A stretch of DNA of 64,000 bases from Erwinia psidii. GTDB taxonomy: Bacteria > Pseudomonadota > Gammaproteobacteria > Enterobacterales > Enterobacteriaceae. A program made the position numbers and the translations under genes. How positions within the stretch are numbered: the first letter of the stretch is position 1; every line of letters starts with the position of its first letter. The stretch lies in contig NZ_RHHM01000002.1 in the NCBI RefSeq assembly GCF_003846135.1, positions 358,474 through 422,473 of the forward strand, read 5' to 3'. Below, piece by piece: positions 31,351 through 40,788 of the stretch. The notes under the pieces are model-generated. The model was not told the origin of the DNA. It did not search any database and worked only from the letters and a program-made list of their open reading frames with translations.

Positions 31351-31746
31351 TCATATTGGTTTCCATTTATTGATACCGGAAACATAACTGCTGCTTTTCC
31401 GGGGAATTAATATGCAGTTTAATAGATTGTCATTATCAAATCCGATATAAATATTATCGCCCTCGCAAGCCCGATCCATCACCCTGTTATCCTGAAAATA
31501 TAAACGATATTCAGAACGCGTTTTATGTCTTTCTCTTGCTTCGTACCATGTTACTTTTGCTCTGCTGGACAGCGCTTCACCCTCGATCATAAACGTTGCC
31601 ATAACTTCTCTTTTCTGATCGCCAAAAAGACTTTTTAAGCTCGCCACGCCGTTAAACTCATGCTGATTAGATGCATTTCTGTCAGCCTCAACTTTCGTCA
31701 GCCTTTTAATACATCCCTTATTTCTGGTCTCTCTTTTATTATTCAT
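31351..31746 (-). CDS. stand-alone EcoRII-N (B3-like) effector-domain protein
   Basis: A 131-residue protein not found at this E. coli locus. It resembles the N-terminal effector/DNA-recognition domain of EcoRII-type IIE restriction enzymes: IKRLTKVEADRNASNQHEFNG, then LKSLFG, then TWYEARERHKTRSEYRLYF, and ending with ACEGDNIYIGFDN. The family enzymes carry a C-terminal EcoRII-C nuclease domain of roughly 200 further residues; here the frame stops at GINKWKPI and only 47 bp remain before ettA, so no nuclease half exists. No DNA methyltransferase is adjacent. It may be a remnant of a restriction gene or a functional lone DNA-binding protein. GGAG lies upstream of the ATG at 31744-31746. The DNA is more AT-rich than its neighbours. 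Confidence 0.65.
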   Translation of the reverse strand: MNNKRETRNKGCIKRLTKVEADRNASNQHEFNGVASLKSLFGDQKREVMATFMIEGEALSSRAKVTWYEARERHKTRSEYRLYFQDNRVMDRACEGDNIYIGFDNDNLLNCILIPRKSSSYVSGINKWKPI

Positions 31747-31873
31747 GGGCCATGCTCCATGTTAAAAAAAACGATACCAAATATAATCATTTCAGTTATC
31801 TTTTCTTCTGGCTGAATCGATTTTCAGACCGTTAATATCGGGAGTCAGCTTAAAATATTCGCGCGGCTTACAG

Positions 31874-31893
31874 CCAGCCCATCAGGGCTGGTT
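31874..31893 (+). terminator. small hairpin between the EcoRII-N-like gene and the LysR gene
   Basis: CCAGCCC/GGGCTGG with an ATCA loop is followed by TTT on the plus strand. The 300-bp gap (31747-32046) otherwise shows nothing recognisable. What it would terminate is unclear. Confidence 0.35.
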
Positions 31894-32046
31894 TACTTGC
31901 CGTTCTGTCCGACATCCTCACCGACGGCGTGGACGCGCCGGTGCTCCGATGTTGGCGGGCGCTTAAGGGCGTTCAAATACAAACCGTTGTCTCCGCACTG
32001 TCAGTGTCCAGACTGCCTGCGACAATGACATCGGTGGAACAGGCTC

Positions 32047-32940
32047 TTATTGATAAAAAGCCCGGAATATCTGCGACTGTAACGCATAATTAATAAAGCT
32101 GATTAGCGCTGGCGAATTCAGTTTACACCCCGGATAAACCAGCCATAGCTCATTGCCTGATAATTGCCATTCCGGCAATACGGCCACCAGCGTATCTGCT
32201 GACAGCATCTCTTCCACCAGAAAACGAGGTAGCAGGCTGATCCCCCCGCCTCTCAATGCACACTCACGGGCATAGACCAGATTATCCGTCATATGGAGTG
32301 GCGGAGGCACACAGCGATAATACTCATCGTCTCTTTTTAATAACCACTCGTTCCATGCCTGATGGACAATACAACGATGCGCCGACAGTTGCTGTGGATG
32401 CACGATCTCCTGGTGCTGTGCCAGATAGTCTTTTGAGGCCACAAGCAGTTGCTCACAGCAACCAATACGCCGTCCTGTCAGCGATGAATCCTGCGGTTCG
32501 CCGGTACGCATGGCAATGTCGAATCCTTCCTTCACCAAATCACAGATGCCATCAGAAACCGATACCTCCAACGTGACATCCGGGTAAGCCTGCAGGAAAG
32601 CGGTATTTAATTTTGCCAATAGCGTTGCTGCAATGCCTGCCGGCGAGGTAATACGCAACCGGCCGCTGGGATTATCCCGCAGACGCTCAATGGCCATTCC
32701 TGCTCTTTCACTGGCCTGTAACAGCTCCTGACAATGCACCAGATAGCGTTCCCCGGCAAACGTCAGGTTGAGCTGACGGGTGGTCCGGTTAAGCAACCGT
32801 ATCCCCAGCGTCTGTTCAAGCAGACTGATACGCTGACTGACACTGGACTTGGGTAAACCTGCACGCCTGGCGGCGGCGGTAAAACTACCACACTCAACCA
32901 CCAGGGCAAAAAGCGCCATATCCTGAAGCTGTTTAAACAT
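32047..32940 (-). CDS. LysR family transcriptional regulator
   Basis: A 297-residue regulator with an N-terminal winged helix (FALVVECGSFTAAARRAGLPKSSVSQRISLLEQTLGIRLLNRTTRQLNLT, about 11-60) and a periplasmic-binding-like effector domain of the CrgA/AaeR-like subgroup (GRLRITSPAGIAATLL). It is divergent from the broken alcohol dehydrogenase gene with a 100-bp shared gap, the usual arrangement of a LysR gene and its target. The regulator is intact while the target is dead. Effector unknown. Confidence 0.88.
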   Translation of the reverse strand: MFKQLQDMALFALVVECGSFTAAARRAGLPKSSVSQRISLLEQTLGIRLLNRTTRQLNLTFAGERYLVHCQELLQASERAGMAIERLRDNPSGRLRITSPAGIAATLLAKLNTAFLQAYPDVTLEVSVSDGICDLVKEGFDIAMRTGEPQDSSLTGRRIGCCEQLLVASKDYLAQHQEIVHPQQLSAHRCIVHQAWNEWLLKRDDEYYRCVPPPLHMTDNLVYARECALRGGGISLLPRFLVEEMLSADTLVAVLPEWQLSGNELWLVYPGCKLNSPALISFINYALQSQIFRAFYQ

Positions 32941-33040
32941 TATTGTTCACCTGAAACGAACACTCCATAAGCCATTGTACGTATTATAATTACCCTGCTA
33001 AGGCCTTACACTGAATATCACACCTCAACGGAGATACGCT

Positions 33041-34018
33041 ATGACAATTAAAGCAATTGCTGTTAATCCAGAAAAACCGGAGCAATTTTTTGAATTTCAA
33101 CCAGAAAAACGTACTTCAGGTGAATATGAGCTACTGGTTTAAGTCCGGCGGTTTAGGTCAATCCGGTGGACACAACAGTACACGCAAGCGCACAAAAAAA
33201 TGGCCTGCAACAGCCGCGTATTCTCGGTTGGGATGCCAGCGGAGTGGTGCTGGAAGTGGGCAGCAAAGCCACGGAATTCAGGCCCGGTGATGAAGTCTGG
33301 TATACCGGAGATATCACCCGCGGCGGCAGTAACAGCAGCCAGCAATTAATTGATGCCCGTATCGCCAGCCATAAACCCTCCTCACTGGACCGGGCAGCGT
33401 CGGCAGCCATACCGCTGACCGCACTGACCGCCTGAGAAGGTTTATTCGACCGTCTGCATATTGACCAGGCCGCAGAAGGGAAAACCTTATTGCTTGTCGG
33501 TGGCGCTGGCGATCCCGTTTGCAAAATTGTATAGCAAGGCCGCCATTATCGCGATGGCATCACGTCCTGAGTCAGCACAGTGGTGCAGGGATGGCGCGGC
33601 CAATCTGGTGATTGATTACAGGAATATGCCGGGAGAACTGGAGAAACACGGGCTGAAACAGGTAGATTATATTTTCTGCCTGAACGATACCGACGGCCAC
33701 TGGGCAGCAATGACGCTGTTGATTGCGCCACAGGGCCACCATCGTGGAAAATGAAACGACCGCTCGACACGGAGCAGCTGAAGCTGAAAAGCGCCTCGCT
33801 GCATTTTGAATTTATGTTCACCCGCAGCATGTTCACCCCGCCGGATATTTCCCGCCGGGGTGAAATTTTGCAGCAGACGGCAACGCTGCCCGACGAGGGA
33901 AAAATCACCACTTTCCTTAGTAAAACACTGCACGGACTGATGTGTGGAAAATCTGCGCGAAGCCCATCGTCTGGTGCAGGAAGGAGATATGCGCGGAAAG
34001 GTGGTCATCACCTGTTAA
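33041..34018 (+). pseudogene. broken zinc-type alcohol dehydrogenase / quinone oxidoreductase gene
   Basis: Pieces of one medium-chain dehydrogenase are spread over three frames: an N-terminus MTIKAIAVNPEKPEQFFEF from ATG 33041 ending in a TAA near 33140; then TVHASAQKNGLQQPRILGWDASGVVLEVGSKATEFRPGDEVWYTGDI up to an in-frame TGA at 33433 where TALTAW is expected; the Rossmann segment KTLLLVGGAGDP; then FCLNDTDGHWAAMTLLIAPQG; and the tail LREAHRLVQEGDMRGKVVITC ending at 34018. At least two nonsense and several frameshift changes are visible, so no functional enzyme is expected. Confidence 0.88.
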
Positions 34019-34040
34019 TCAGTGCTGATGCTGGCAAGGC

Positions 34041-35270
34041 TCAGGCCCCCAGCATCTCTTTTACCAGCTCCACACAGCGCAAAAAGCGCTGATCGTAATT
34101 ATCCTGCTCAATATGCTGATAGGCGATGTTGTTAGCCTCCAGCATCGATGCCAGCAGCGCCTGAAATTCTTTTCTGTCAACCGAGCTGCCGAGGCTACGC
34201 AGGCCGTCAGCCACCCACGGCACATTGTTCTCCACCAGGATAACCAGATCGAAACGGTACTCGTCAATTAATGCCTGCACGAAGGGGTGCTCCCGGCCTT
34301 CATATTTCTTGCAGAATGCCTGAGTGGTGACGAAATCGGTATCAATGAAGGCCACTTTATTGGCGTACTTTACAGCAAAATCAATATATTGCGCCTGGCC
34401 AAGGGCAATTTTGTCATAGTCAGAATATTGCAATGCCATTTCATCGCCGCCAAGGTGCGAAAAGACATAATCGCGGCCATACTCCCATGCACTGGTGGTA
34501 TTAAAAATATTGGCCAGTTTGTTGACCAGCGTCGACTTACCGCTCGATTCTCCTCCCAGGATCGCCACCGTGCGCACGAAGAACGGCTTCACCTCGGTGG
34601 GGATATATTCCCAGTAACGGAAAGGGTCCTGACGGATCTGCGTGCCGCTGATGTTCATAAACGAGCGTTTTGGATCGATCAGCACCGTATCAATCCCCAG
34701 ATGCTGCTGATACTGCGGCACATCCGGTTCTTCACTGGTATAAACGCGATTCGGCACAATACCATGATTCGCCATAAAATCATTAATGCCACGGCTCCAG
34801 ACATCCCAACCGTGCGGATACGGCTCCATCCCTTCTTCGTTAAAGGAATGAATGCGAATATTCTTCTGATATTTAAAGGTTTGCAGCAGCCAGCGCAGAC
34901 GATCGCTAACGGTCGGCTGCTGCGACATGGCACTGTCTTCGAACAGCTTACGATCACGTGGCTCATCGTGGCCCATGATGATATGCAATTCATCCACCTG
35001 GCTACAGGCGCGCTGGATCAGGTAAATATGGCCGGTATGCAGTGGATAAAACTTACCAAAAACCACGCCAACGGTTTTTTCCCGGCGGGGAAATTCCAGT
35101 CCCAGAAAACGATGGAGCGCTTCCAGCTTTTTGGCGCTGGGGCTGTTGATTTTGGCATTCAACAGCTGGCTGAGATAGCCTTTGGTCATGCCGCTGGCAT
35201 CAGCCACCTGCTGCAAAGTGCAACCCTTCTGACGGATCGCGGTTTTCAGATACTCAAAAGACGACATCAA
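34041..35270 (-). CDS. nadR: trifunctional NAD regulator NadR
   Basis: Combines NAD-responsive repressor, nicotinamide mononucleotide adenylyltransferase and ribosylnicotinamide kinase. The 409 residues show an N-terminal helix-turn-helix (CTLQQVADASGMTKGYLSQLLNAK, about 17-40), the nucleotidyltransferase motif GKFYPLHTGH at 72-81, ISGTQIRQDP, and the kinase Walker A GGESSGKSTLVNKLAN around 240. Layout and length match E. coli NadR. Convergent with the pseudogene, upstream of radA's end. Confidence 0.96.
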   Translation of the reverse strand: MMSSFEYLKTAIRQKGCTLQQVADASGMTKGYLSQLLNAKINSPSAKKLEALHRFLGLEFPRREKTVGVVFGKFYPLHTGHIYLIQRACSQVDELHIIMGHDEPRDRKLFEDSAMSQQPTVSDRLRWLLQTFKYQKNIRIHSFNEEGMEPYPHGWDVWSRGINDFMANHGIVPNRVYTSEEPDVPQYQQHLGIDTVLIDPKRSFMNISGTQIRQDPFRYWEYIPTEVKPFFVRTVAILGGESSGKSTLVNKLANIFNTTSAWEYGRDYVFSHLGGDEMALQYSDYDKIALGQAQYIDFAVKYANKVAFIDTDFVTTQAFCKKYEGREHPFVQALIDEYRFDLVILVENNVPWVADGLRSLGSSVDRKEFQALLASMLEANNIAYQHIEQDNYDQRFLRCVELVKEMLGA

Positions 35271-35374
35271 ATGTCTCCTGCATCACGGGCGTAATAAATT
35301 TTAGTTATGTGATGATGGGTGGCGTTTACATCAAAGGGCGAAGCAAATCGCCACATAAATTACCACTTAAAACG

Positions 35375-36757
35375 TCAGAGTTCATCAAGGATTGCCAGCG
35401 CATCAGCCAGCTTTTTCACCCCGTAGACCTTCATATTTTCCGGCATTTTCTTCGGCACATTGGCAGCAGGTACAATCGCCCGGCGAAAACCGTGTTTCGC
35501 CGCTTCTGAAATACGCTCCTGCCCGCTTGGCACCGGGCGAATTTCCCCCGCCAGCCCCACCTCACCAAAAACCACCAGGTCCTGAGGTAAAGGGCGGTCA
35601 CGCAGGCTGGACACCATCGACAGCATCAGCGCCAGGTCGGCGCTGGTTTCACTGACCTTCACGCCGCCAACCACATTGACAAAAACGTCCTGATCGGCCA
35701 TTTGCAGACCGCCATGACGATGCAACACCGCCAGAAGGATCGCCAGGCGGTTCTGCTCCAGCCCTACGGCCACACGTCTTGGATTACCCATCATTGAGTG
35801 GTCAACCAGCGCCTGAATTTCCACCAGCAAAGGTCGCGTACCTTCCCACAGCACCATCACCGAGCTACCGGAAGTCACCTCCTCGCCCCGACTGAGAAAA
35901 ATAGCGGAAGGGTTGCTGACTTCACGCAGTCCGTGTTCGGTCATGGCAAACACGCCCAGCTCATTCACCGCCCCGAAACGGTTTTTATGACTACGCAAGG
36001 TACGAAAACGGGAATCGGCATCGCCATCCAGTAACACTGAACAGTCGATACAGTGTTCCAGCACCTTTGGCCCGGCCAGTGAACCATCTTTGGTGACGTG
36101 CCCCACCATCACGATGGCCACGCCACGCGTCTTGGCAAAGCGGGTCAGATAAGCGGCGGTTTCACGCACCTGTGCCACGCTGCCAGGGGATGACTGGATA
36201 TCGGCCATGTGCATCACCTGAATGGAGTCGATCACCATCAGTCTGGGCTGTTCCTGTTCGGCAATCAGGCAGATCTGCTCAATGCTGGTTTCCGACAGCA
36301 TATTCAGATTTTCCGTTGGCAGGCCCAGCCGGTGTGCCCGCATCGCCACCTGCTGTAATGACTCTTCGCCGGTGACGTAAAGGGTTTTCATCCCTTCAGC
36401 CAGTTTGCACAGGGTTTGCAACAGCAGGGTACTTTTTCCCGCGCCGGGATTACCGCCGATCAGAATCGCACTGCCCGGCACCACGCCACCACCCAGCACG
36501 CGGTCAAACTCTTTAAAACCGGTAGAAAAACGGGGTAACGCTTCAAGGCTGACTTCTGACAGCTTCTGCACCCGGCTGGTTCCGGCACTGCCGGCATAGC
36601 CAGACAGCCGCTCGTTACGTGCTGCGGCAGGCGATGCTGCCAGACGCACCTCGGTGATGGTATTCCAGGCATGGCAGGCGCTGCACTGCCCCTGCCAGCG
36701 CGGATAATCTGCACCGCATTCGTTACAGACAAAAGCACGTTTTACCGCTTTGGCCAA
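35375..36757 (-). CDS. radA: DNA repair protein RadA
   Basis: RecA-like branch-migration helicase in recombinational repair. The 460 residues show a zinc finger with Cys11, Cys14, Cys25 and Cys28, Walker A GGNPGAGKST at 101-110, the KNRFG motif characteristic of RadA, and a Lon-like C-terminal domain (DLALMLSMVSSLRDRPLP). Its start is 9 bp from the serB stop, so serB-radA form an operon as in E. coli. Confidence 0.97.
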   Translation of the reverse strand: MAKAVKRAFVCNECGADYPRWQGQCSACHAWNTITEVRLAASPAAARNERLSGYAGSAGTSRVQKLSEVSLEALPRFSTGFKEFDRVLGGGVVPGSAILIGGNPGAGKSTLLLQTLCKLAEGMKTLYVTGEESLQQVAMRAHRLGLPTENLNMLSETSIEQICLIAEQEQPRLMVIDSIQVMHMADIQSSPGSVAQVRETAAYLTRFAKTRGVAIVMVGHVTKDGSLAGPKVLEHCIDCSVLLDGDADSRFRTLRSHKNRFGAVNELGVFAMTEHGLREVSNPSAIFLSRGEEVTSGSSVMVLWEGTRPLLVEIQALVDHSMMGNPRRVAVGLEQNRLAILLAVLHRHGGLQMADQDVFVNVVGGVKVSETSADLALMLSMVSSLRDRPLPQDLVVFGEVGLAGEIRPVPSGQERISEAAKHGFRRAIVPAANVPKKMPENMKVYGVKKLADALAILDEL

Positions 36758-36766
36758 ATTTACCCC

Positions 36767-37744
36767 TTAACGTTCTTCATGGATCAGGCTGCCACTAAGG
36801 ATACACAGCACCCCGATCAAATCGGCATGACGGATGGTGACCTCGGTTTTTTCATTTACCTTAGGCTTGGCATGATAGGCGATACCCAGCGCCGACGCCT
36901 GGATCATCAGCAGATCGTTGGCTCCGTCGCCAATAGCAACGGTTTGCTCCGGGGCGATCTCAAAACGCTTAGCCAGCCGCAGCAGGGTATCAGCTTTATA
37001 CTGCGCATCGACGATATCGCCCAACAGCTCGCCGGTCAGTTTGCCATCGCAAATTTCCAGCTCGTTGGCGACAATAGCAGACAAATGCAGGGTGTCGCGC
37101 AAATATTCAGCAAAAAAGGTAAAGCCGCCCGACGCAATCGCCACCTGCCAGCCCAGCGCATGGAGTTTTTGCACCAGTGAAACCAGGCCAGGCATCAGCG
37201 GCAACCGGTCACGGACCTGCTTCAGAATACCGGCATCAGCATTTTTCAGCGTCGCCACACGCTGACGCAAACTGGCAGTAAAATCGAGTTCGCCACGCAT
37301 TGCACGCTCGGTGACCTCTGCCACCTGTTCGCCGCTGCCAGCCAGCCGGGCGATTTCGTCAATGCATTCAATTTCAATGGCGGTGGAATCCATATCCATC
37401 ACCAGCAGTCCTGGGGTTTTAAGCGAGGGAATCCGCCCCAACGGTGCCACGTCGAGGCCCACATCGTGCGCCAGTCGGGTGGCCTGCGGCGTCAGCGAAC
37501 CGGCCAGCCGGACCACATGATAATCCTCCACCTGCCAGGCACTGACGATCACCAGCGCGGCGCCCAGATGCTGCTGCAATGCGGTCAGACGCGCTTTATC
37601 CAGACTGCGCCCGTACAAAAGCCAGCCAGTGTGACCAGCGCGGTAATCCAGCGGCATCACTTCATCACCGCTGAGAGAGAGAGGCAAAACCGGCCAGAGT
37701 GATATATCGGCAGGCAGATCGCACCAGGTCATACTAATAGGCAT
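36767..37744 (-). CDS. serB: phosphoserine phosphatase
   Basis: Last step of serine synthesis, dephosphorylating O-phosphoserine. HAD-family motifs: DMDST at 117-121 (nucleophile Asp117), ASGGF (motif II), and GDGANDLLMIQ (motifs III/IV). The 325 residues begin MPISMTWCDLPADISLWPVLPL, matching the E. coli start with three extra residues. Upstream partner of radA; divergent from smp. Confidence 0.97.
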   Translation of the reverse strand: MPISMTWCDLPADISLWPVLPLSLSGDEVMPLDYRAGHTGWLLYGRSLDKARLTALQQHLGAALVIVSAWQVEDYHVVRLAGSLTPQATRLAHDVGLDVAPLGRIPSLKTPGLLVMDMDSTAIEIECIDEIARLAGSGEQVAEVTERAMRGELDFTASLRQRVATLKNADAGILKQVRDRLPLMPGLVSLVQKLHALGWQVAIASGGFTFFAEYLRDTLHLSAIVANELEICDGKLTGELLGDIVDAQYKADTLLRLAKRFEIAPEQTVAIGDGANDLLMIQASALGIAYHAKPKVNEKTEVTIRHADLIGVLCILSGSLIHEER

Positions 37745-37860
37745 TACAGCTCCAGTAAGGACAGATTAACCACGCAAGAGGCTACCCTGTCAGGCCTGCT
37801 TCTGGCAACATAAAGCATCGAAACAGGCGGCGGTTTATGCATAATTTGTGAAGGATAAAG

Positions 37861-38517
37861 ATGGCCAGAACCACACTAAAATTTCGGCTGCACCGCACGG
37901 TGATCGTTTTGATTTGTCTCACTTTGTTGGTGGTGCTGATGCAGGGGGCATCCTGGTTCAGTATCAGCCATCAGATGACGCGTTCCGCGCAGATGGAAGA
38001 ACTGGCCCGCACGCTGACCCGGCAGGTGGCGTTCAGTCTGACGCCATTGATGGCGAACAGCGATGATAACCGCCAGAAAATTGAAGATATTCTGGCACAG
38101 CTTACCCACGACAGCCGTATTCTTGATGCCACCGTTTATGATGACAGCGGTGCCCTTGTGGCGCACCGTGGCGAAACCATCGGTGTTCGTGACAGGCTGG
38201 CACTGGAGGGACAGCGTGCGGGTAGCTACTTCAATCAACAGATGGTGCAGCCGCTGGACAGTCCTGATGGTCCCCGTGGTTTTCTGCGTATAACCCTGGA
38301 TACCCACGTTCTGGTGACAGAATCCCGTCAGGTGGATAACACCACCAACATTCTGCGCCTGATGATGTTGCTGGCACTGGCTATCGGTATCATCCTGAGC
38401 CGCACGCTGCTGCGTAACCGCCGCAGCCGCTGGCAACAGTCACCTTTCCTGCTAACGGCCAACAGGCCGGTGCAGGAAGACAGTGCCGAAAACAGCGACA
38501 CACCAGCAAAACCTTAA
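37861..38517 (+). CDS. smp: membrane protein Smp (YtjB), AhpA-like
   Basis: A 218-residue inner-membrane protein of unknown biochemical role, next to serB as in E. coli. It has an N-terminal membrane segment (TVIVLICLTLLVVLMQGASWF, about 13-33), a periplasmic domain (about 35-165) and a second membrane segment (LRLMMLLALAIGIILS), then a basic/polar cytoplasmic tail. AAGGATAAAG precedes the ATG at 37861. Ends 1 bp from the convergent yjjJ. Confidence 0.92.
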   Translation: MARTTLKFRLHRTVIVLICLTLLVVLMQGASWFSISHQMTRSAQMEELARTLTRQVAFSLTPLMANSDDNRQKIEDILAQLTHDSRILDATVYDDSGALVAHRGETIGVRDRLALEGQRAGSYFNQQMVQPLDSPDGPRGFLRITLDTHVLVTESRQVDNTTNILRLMMLLALAIGIILSRTLLRNRRSRWQQSPFLLTANRPVQEDSAENSDTPAKP

Positions 38518-38518
38518 C

Positions 38519-39850
38519 TTATGCCATACGGCCAATTTGCACCGCCAGCGTTTTCAGTGCCCGTTGCATCTCCTCCGCCAGCTGCCGGAAGCCCTCACTC
38601 CACGCCTCAGAACTGGCGATGATTTGCCAGTATTGTTGTGCCAGCATCAATGCCTGTTGCCATATCCCGCCCGGAACAGTGGTATCAAGCTCAATGACCG
38701 GTATGGTATCGCGCATATAGCCTGCGCTGTTCGGAGCCAGACTCATTGGCAACATATCATAAGCGGGCGTCAGGGTAAGCCGTTGTGATGTATGAAAAAA
38801 TGCCAGGTTGCCGCTGTGCATATCACCGTTGGCAATCAGACGACCAAACGCCCACTGTAACGTCCCGCGCTTTGCATCTTCCGGCGTGATTTTTTTCTGT
38901 GCCAGCAGGTCCTGCAATGCCTGTGGCCAGCGCTGCTGCGTTCCGTTGAACTCAGCCTGCACCGTTTCAAGTGATACCAGACTGCGTCTGCCCTGCTCAC
39001 CAACGCGATCAAAACGCACCACGTCGAGAAATACCTGTCCATTTTCAGCCGTAATAATGCTGGCCTCTGCCGCTGCAATGCCGTTTTCGGCAAGCAGTTG
39101 CAACGCCAGTGCCTCCGCTCTCAGCAAATCACCCCAGCGCTGGCTGTTATCGTTACGCTGTGCAGGCGTGAATTTCACCAGCAGATGCGCTTTTTCATCC
39201 TCCTGCCATTGTGCATAACAGGTAAACTTAGGCTGCTCTCCCCCGGCGGATGACCCTGTATCCTCACCCGTCAGCACGCGTTGTGCCAGTAAAGGGTAAG
39301 CATATTTTTTCTCCTGCCGGGCAACCGGTTCCGGCACGGACTGTTGCAGCCACTGCTGATAGCTGTGTTGCCCAACCAGCCAGTTGCCTGGAAGATCGCT
39401 ACCACAGGAGGCCAGCGCAATCAGCAGATGATCTTCATTCCAGTGGCGAATGTCTTCCGGCAGGCCGAGTTGCCGCGCACATCCACAACCCCATGTCCGC
39501 CCCAGAAAGCCCTGTGGCCGCATGTCGCCCAGATACCATGGCAGACCGTCAAAATAGTGCCAGTTGCGATGATGGTCCTCCACCAGGCAACTCCCCACGG
39601 GCCAGATACAGTAAAGCTGCCCGGCTTTATTTGCCGTGCCCCGATCGTCGATTTGCCACAGCGGAAAACGGTGCGATTCGCGGACAGGGCGTAGCAACGC
39701 ATAGCGAGTGGCCCTTGCACGGCCGTATTTCAGCACCTGCGGCTGGGCGGCAATCAGACGGGACAGCGAAGCCTGGCTGATCTCAAGCCGGGTCATTAAC
39801 GTGGCAGCATCCAGCGGCCCCTGTAACAACAATTGGGTAACATCCGTCAT
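38519..39850 (-). CDS. yjjJ: HipA-like kinase-fold protein YjjJ (HipH)
   Basis: Toxin-type protein of the HipA superfamily. From the ATG at 39848-39850 it is 443 residues, equal to my recollection of E. coli YjjJ; an in-frame ATG five codons upstream (39865) overlaps a direct repeat. An N-terminal winged-helix-like segment (LLLQGPLDAATLMTRLEISQASLSRLIA) precedes a HipA N-terminal region and a kinase-like C-terminus with GGEQPKFTCY, ANGDMHSGNLAFF and TPAYDMLPM. No separate HipB antitoxin gene is adjacent; the built-in DNA-binding segment may regulate its own promoter, which carries repeats at 39865-39957. Confidence 0.88.
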   Translation of the reverse strand: MTDVTQLLLQGPLDAATLMTRLEISQASLSRLIAAQPQVLKYGRARATRYALLRPVRESHRFPLWQIDDRGTANKAGQLYCIWPVGSCLVEDHHRNWHYFDGLPWYLGDMRPQGFLGRTWGCGCARQLGLPEDIRHWNEDHLLIALASCGSDLPGNWLVGQHSYQQWLQQSVPEPVARQEKKYAYPLLAQRVLTGEDTGSSAGGEQPKFTCYAQWQEDEKAHLLVKFTPAQRNDNSQRWGDLLRAEALALQLLAENGIAAAEASIITAENGQVFLDVVRFDRVGEQGRRSLVSLETVQAEFNGTQQRWPQALQDLLAQKKITPEDAKRGTLQWAFGRLIANGDMHSGNLAFFHTSQRLTLTPAYDMLPMSLAPNSAGYMRDTIPVIELDTTVPGGIWQQALMLAQQYWQIIASSEAWSEGFRQLAEEMQRALKTLAVQIGRMA

Positions 39851-39864
39851 AATGAATGGATTCA

Positions 39865-39957
39865 TGAATAGATAACTGAATAGATACTAAATAATTAATA
39901 TAGTGAAAATAAAGAAAAAAACAAAAAAAAAGCATCTATCCGTGAATAGATACCTGA
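39865..39957. repeat. TGAATAGATA direct repeats upstream of yjjJ
   Basis: The 10-mer TGAATAGATA occurs at 39865, 39877 and 39943; the first two are 12 bp apart (about one helical turn) and the third is part of an inverted repeat, ATCTAT-N6-ATAGAT (39934-39951). Between them lies an A-rich tract. The placement over the presumed yjjJ promoter suggests operator sites (inference). Confidence 0.6.
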
Positions 39958-39986
39958 AAGTATTTTTGATAATGGCAGAGACAGCA

Positions 39987-40008
39987 CTGGCCGGAGAATA
40001 CCGGCCAG
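39987..40008 (-). terminator. hairpin after deoD, end of the deo operon
   Basis: CTGGCCGG/CCGGCCAG forms a perfect 8-bp stem with a 6-base loop 20 bp downstream of the deoD stop. The following minus-strand sequence is only moderately T-rich. Confidence 0.55.
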
Positions 40009-40028
40009 GTGAACGATTAACCCTCAGT

Positions 40029-40748
40029 TCAGGCTTTATCGCCCAGCAGTACGGACTCCAGCGCGATTTCGATCATCTCGCTGAAGGTGGTCTGGCGCTC
40101 TGCCGCCGTGGTCTGCTCGCCGCTACGGATATGATCAGAAACGGTACAGATAGCCAGCGCTTTTGCACCGAACTCTGCCGCCACACCATAGATCCCGGCC
40201 GCTTCCATTTCCACTCCCAGAATGCCGTACTTTTCCATTACGTCAAACATCTGTGGATCGGGTGAGTAGAACAGGTCAGCCGAGAAGAGATTGCCAACGC
40301 GGGTATTCACGCCCAGCGCCTTTGCCGCATCTACCGCGTTACGTACCATGTCAAAATCGGCAATGGCGGAAAAATCGTGATTTTTGAAACGCATCCGGTT
40401 CACTTTTGAATCGGTGGATGCGCCCATGCCGATCACCACATCACGCAGTTTCACATCGGCACGTACCGCGCCACAGGAGCCAACACGGATAATCTTCTTC
40501 ACGCCAAATTCGGTGATCAGCTCTTTTGCATAGATTGAGCAGGAAGGAATACCCATACCGTGGCCCATCACCGAGATTTTACGACCTTTGTAAGTCCCGG
40601 TATAACCCAACATGCCGCGTACATTATTCACTTCCACCGCGTCCTGCAAAAAAGTTTCAGCAATATACTTAGCGCGAAGCGGATCGCCCGGCATCAGCAC
40701 CACGTCAGCAAAGTCACCCATTTCAGCGTTAATATGAGGCGTAGCCAT
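40029..40748 (-). CDS. deoD: purine-nucleoside phosphorylase
   Basis: Cleaves purine (deoxy)nucleosides with phosphate to base and (deoxy)ribose 1-phosphate. The 239 residues begin [31 protein letters not shown], matching E. coli Deo[18 protein letters not shown] and CTVSDH (catalytic Asp) are visible. Last gene of deoCABD, 40 bp after the deoB stop region. Confidence 0.97.
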   Translation of the reverse strand: MATPHINAEMGDFADVVLMPGDPLRAKYIAETFLQDAVEVNNVRGMLGYTGTYKGRKISVMGHGMGIPSCSIYAKELITEFGVKKIIRVGSCGAVRADVKLRDVVIGMGASTDSKVNRMRFKNHDFSAIADFDMVRNAVDAAKALGVNTRVGNLFSADLFYSPDPQMFDVMEKYGILGVEMEAAGIYGVAAEFGAKALAICTVSDHIRSGEQTTAAERQTTFSEMIEIALESVLLGDKA

Positions 40749-40788
40749 GTTCTGTCCTTTTGTTCTTTGATCAAAAAAATTGCGTTGA

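Noticed and set aside
34287..35294. 335-codon plus-strand frame opposite nadR
   Set aside because: Antisense shadow of nadR with no family features.
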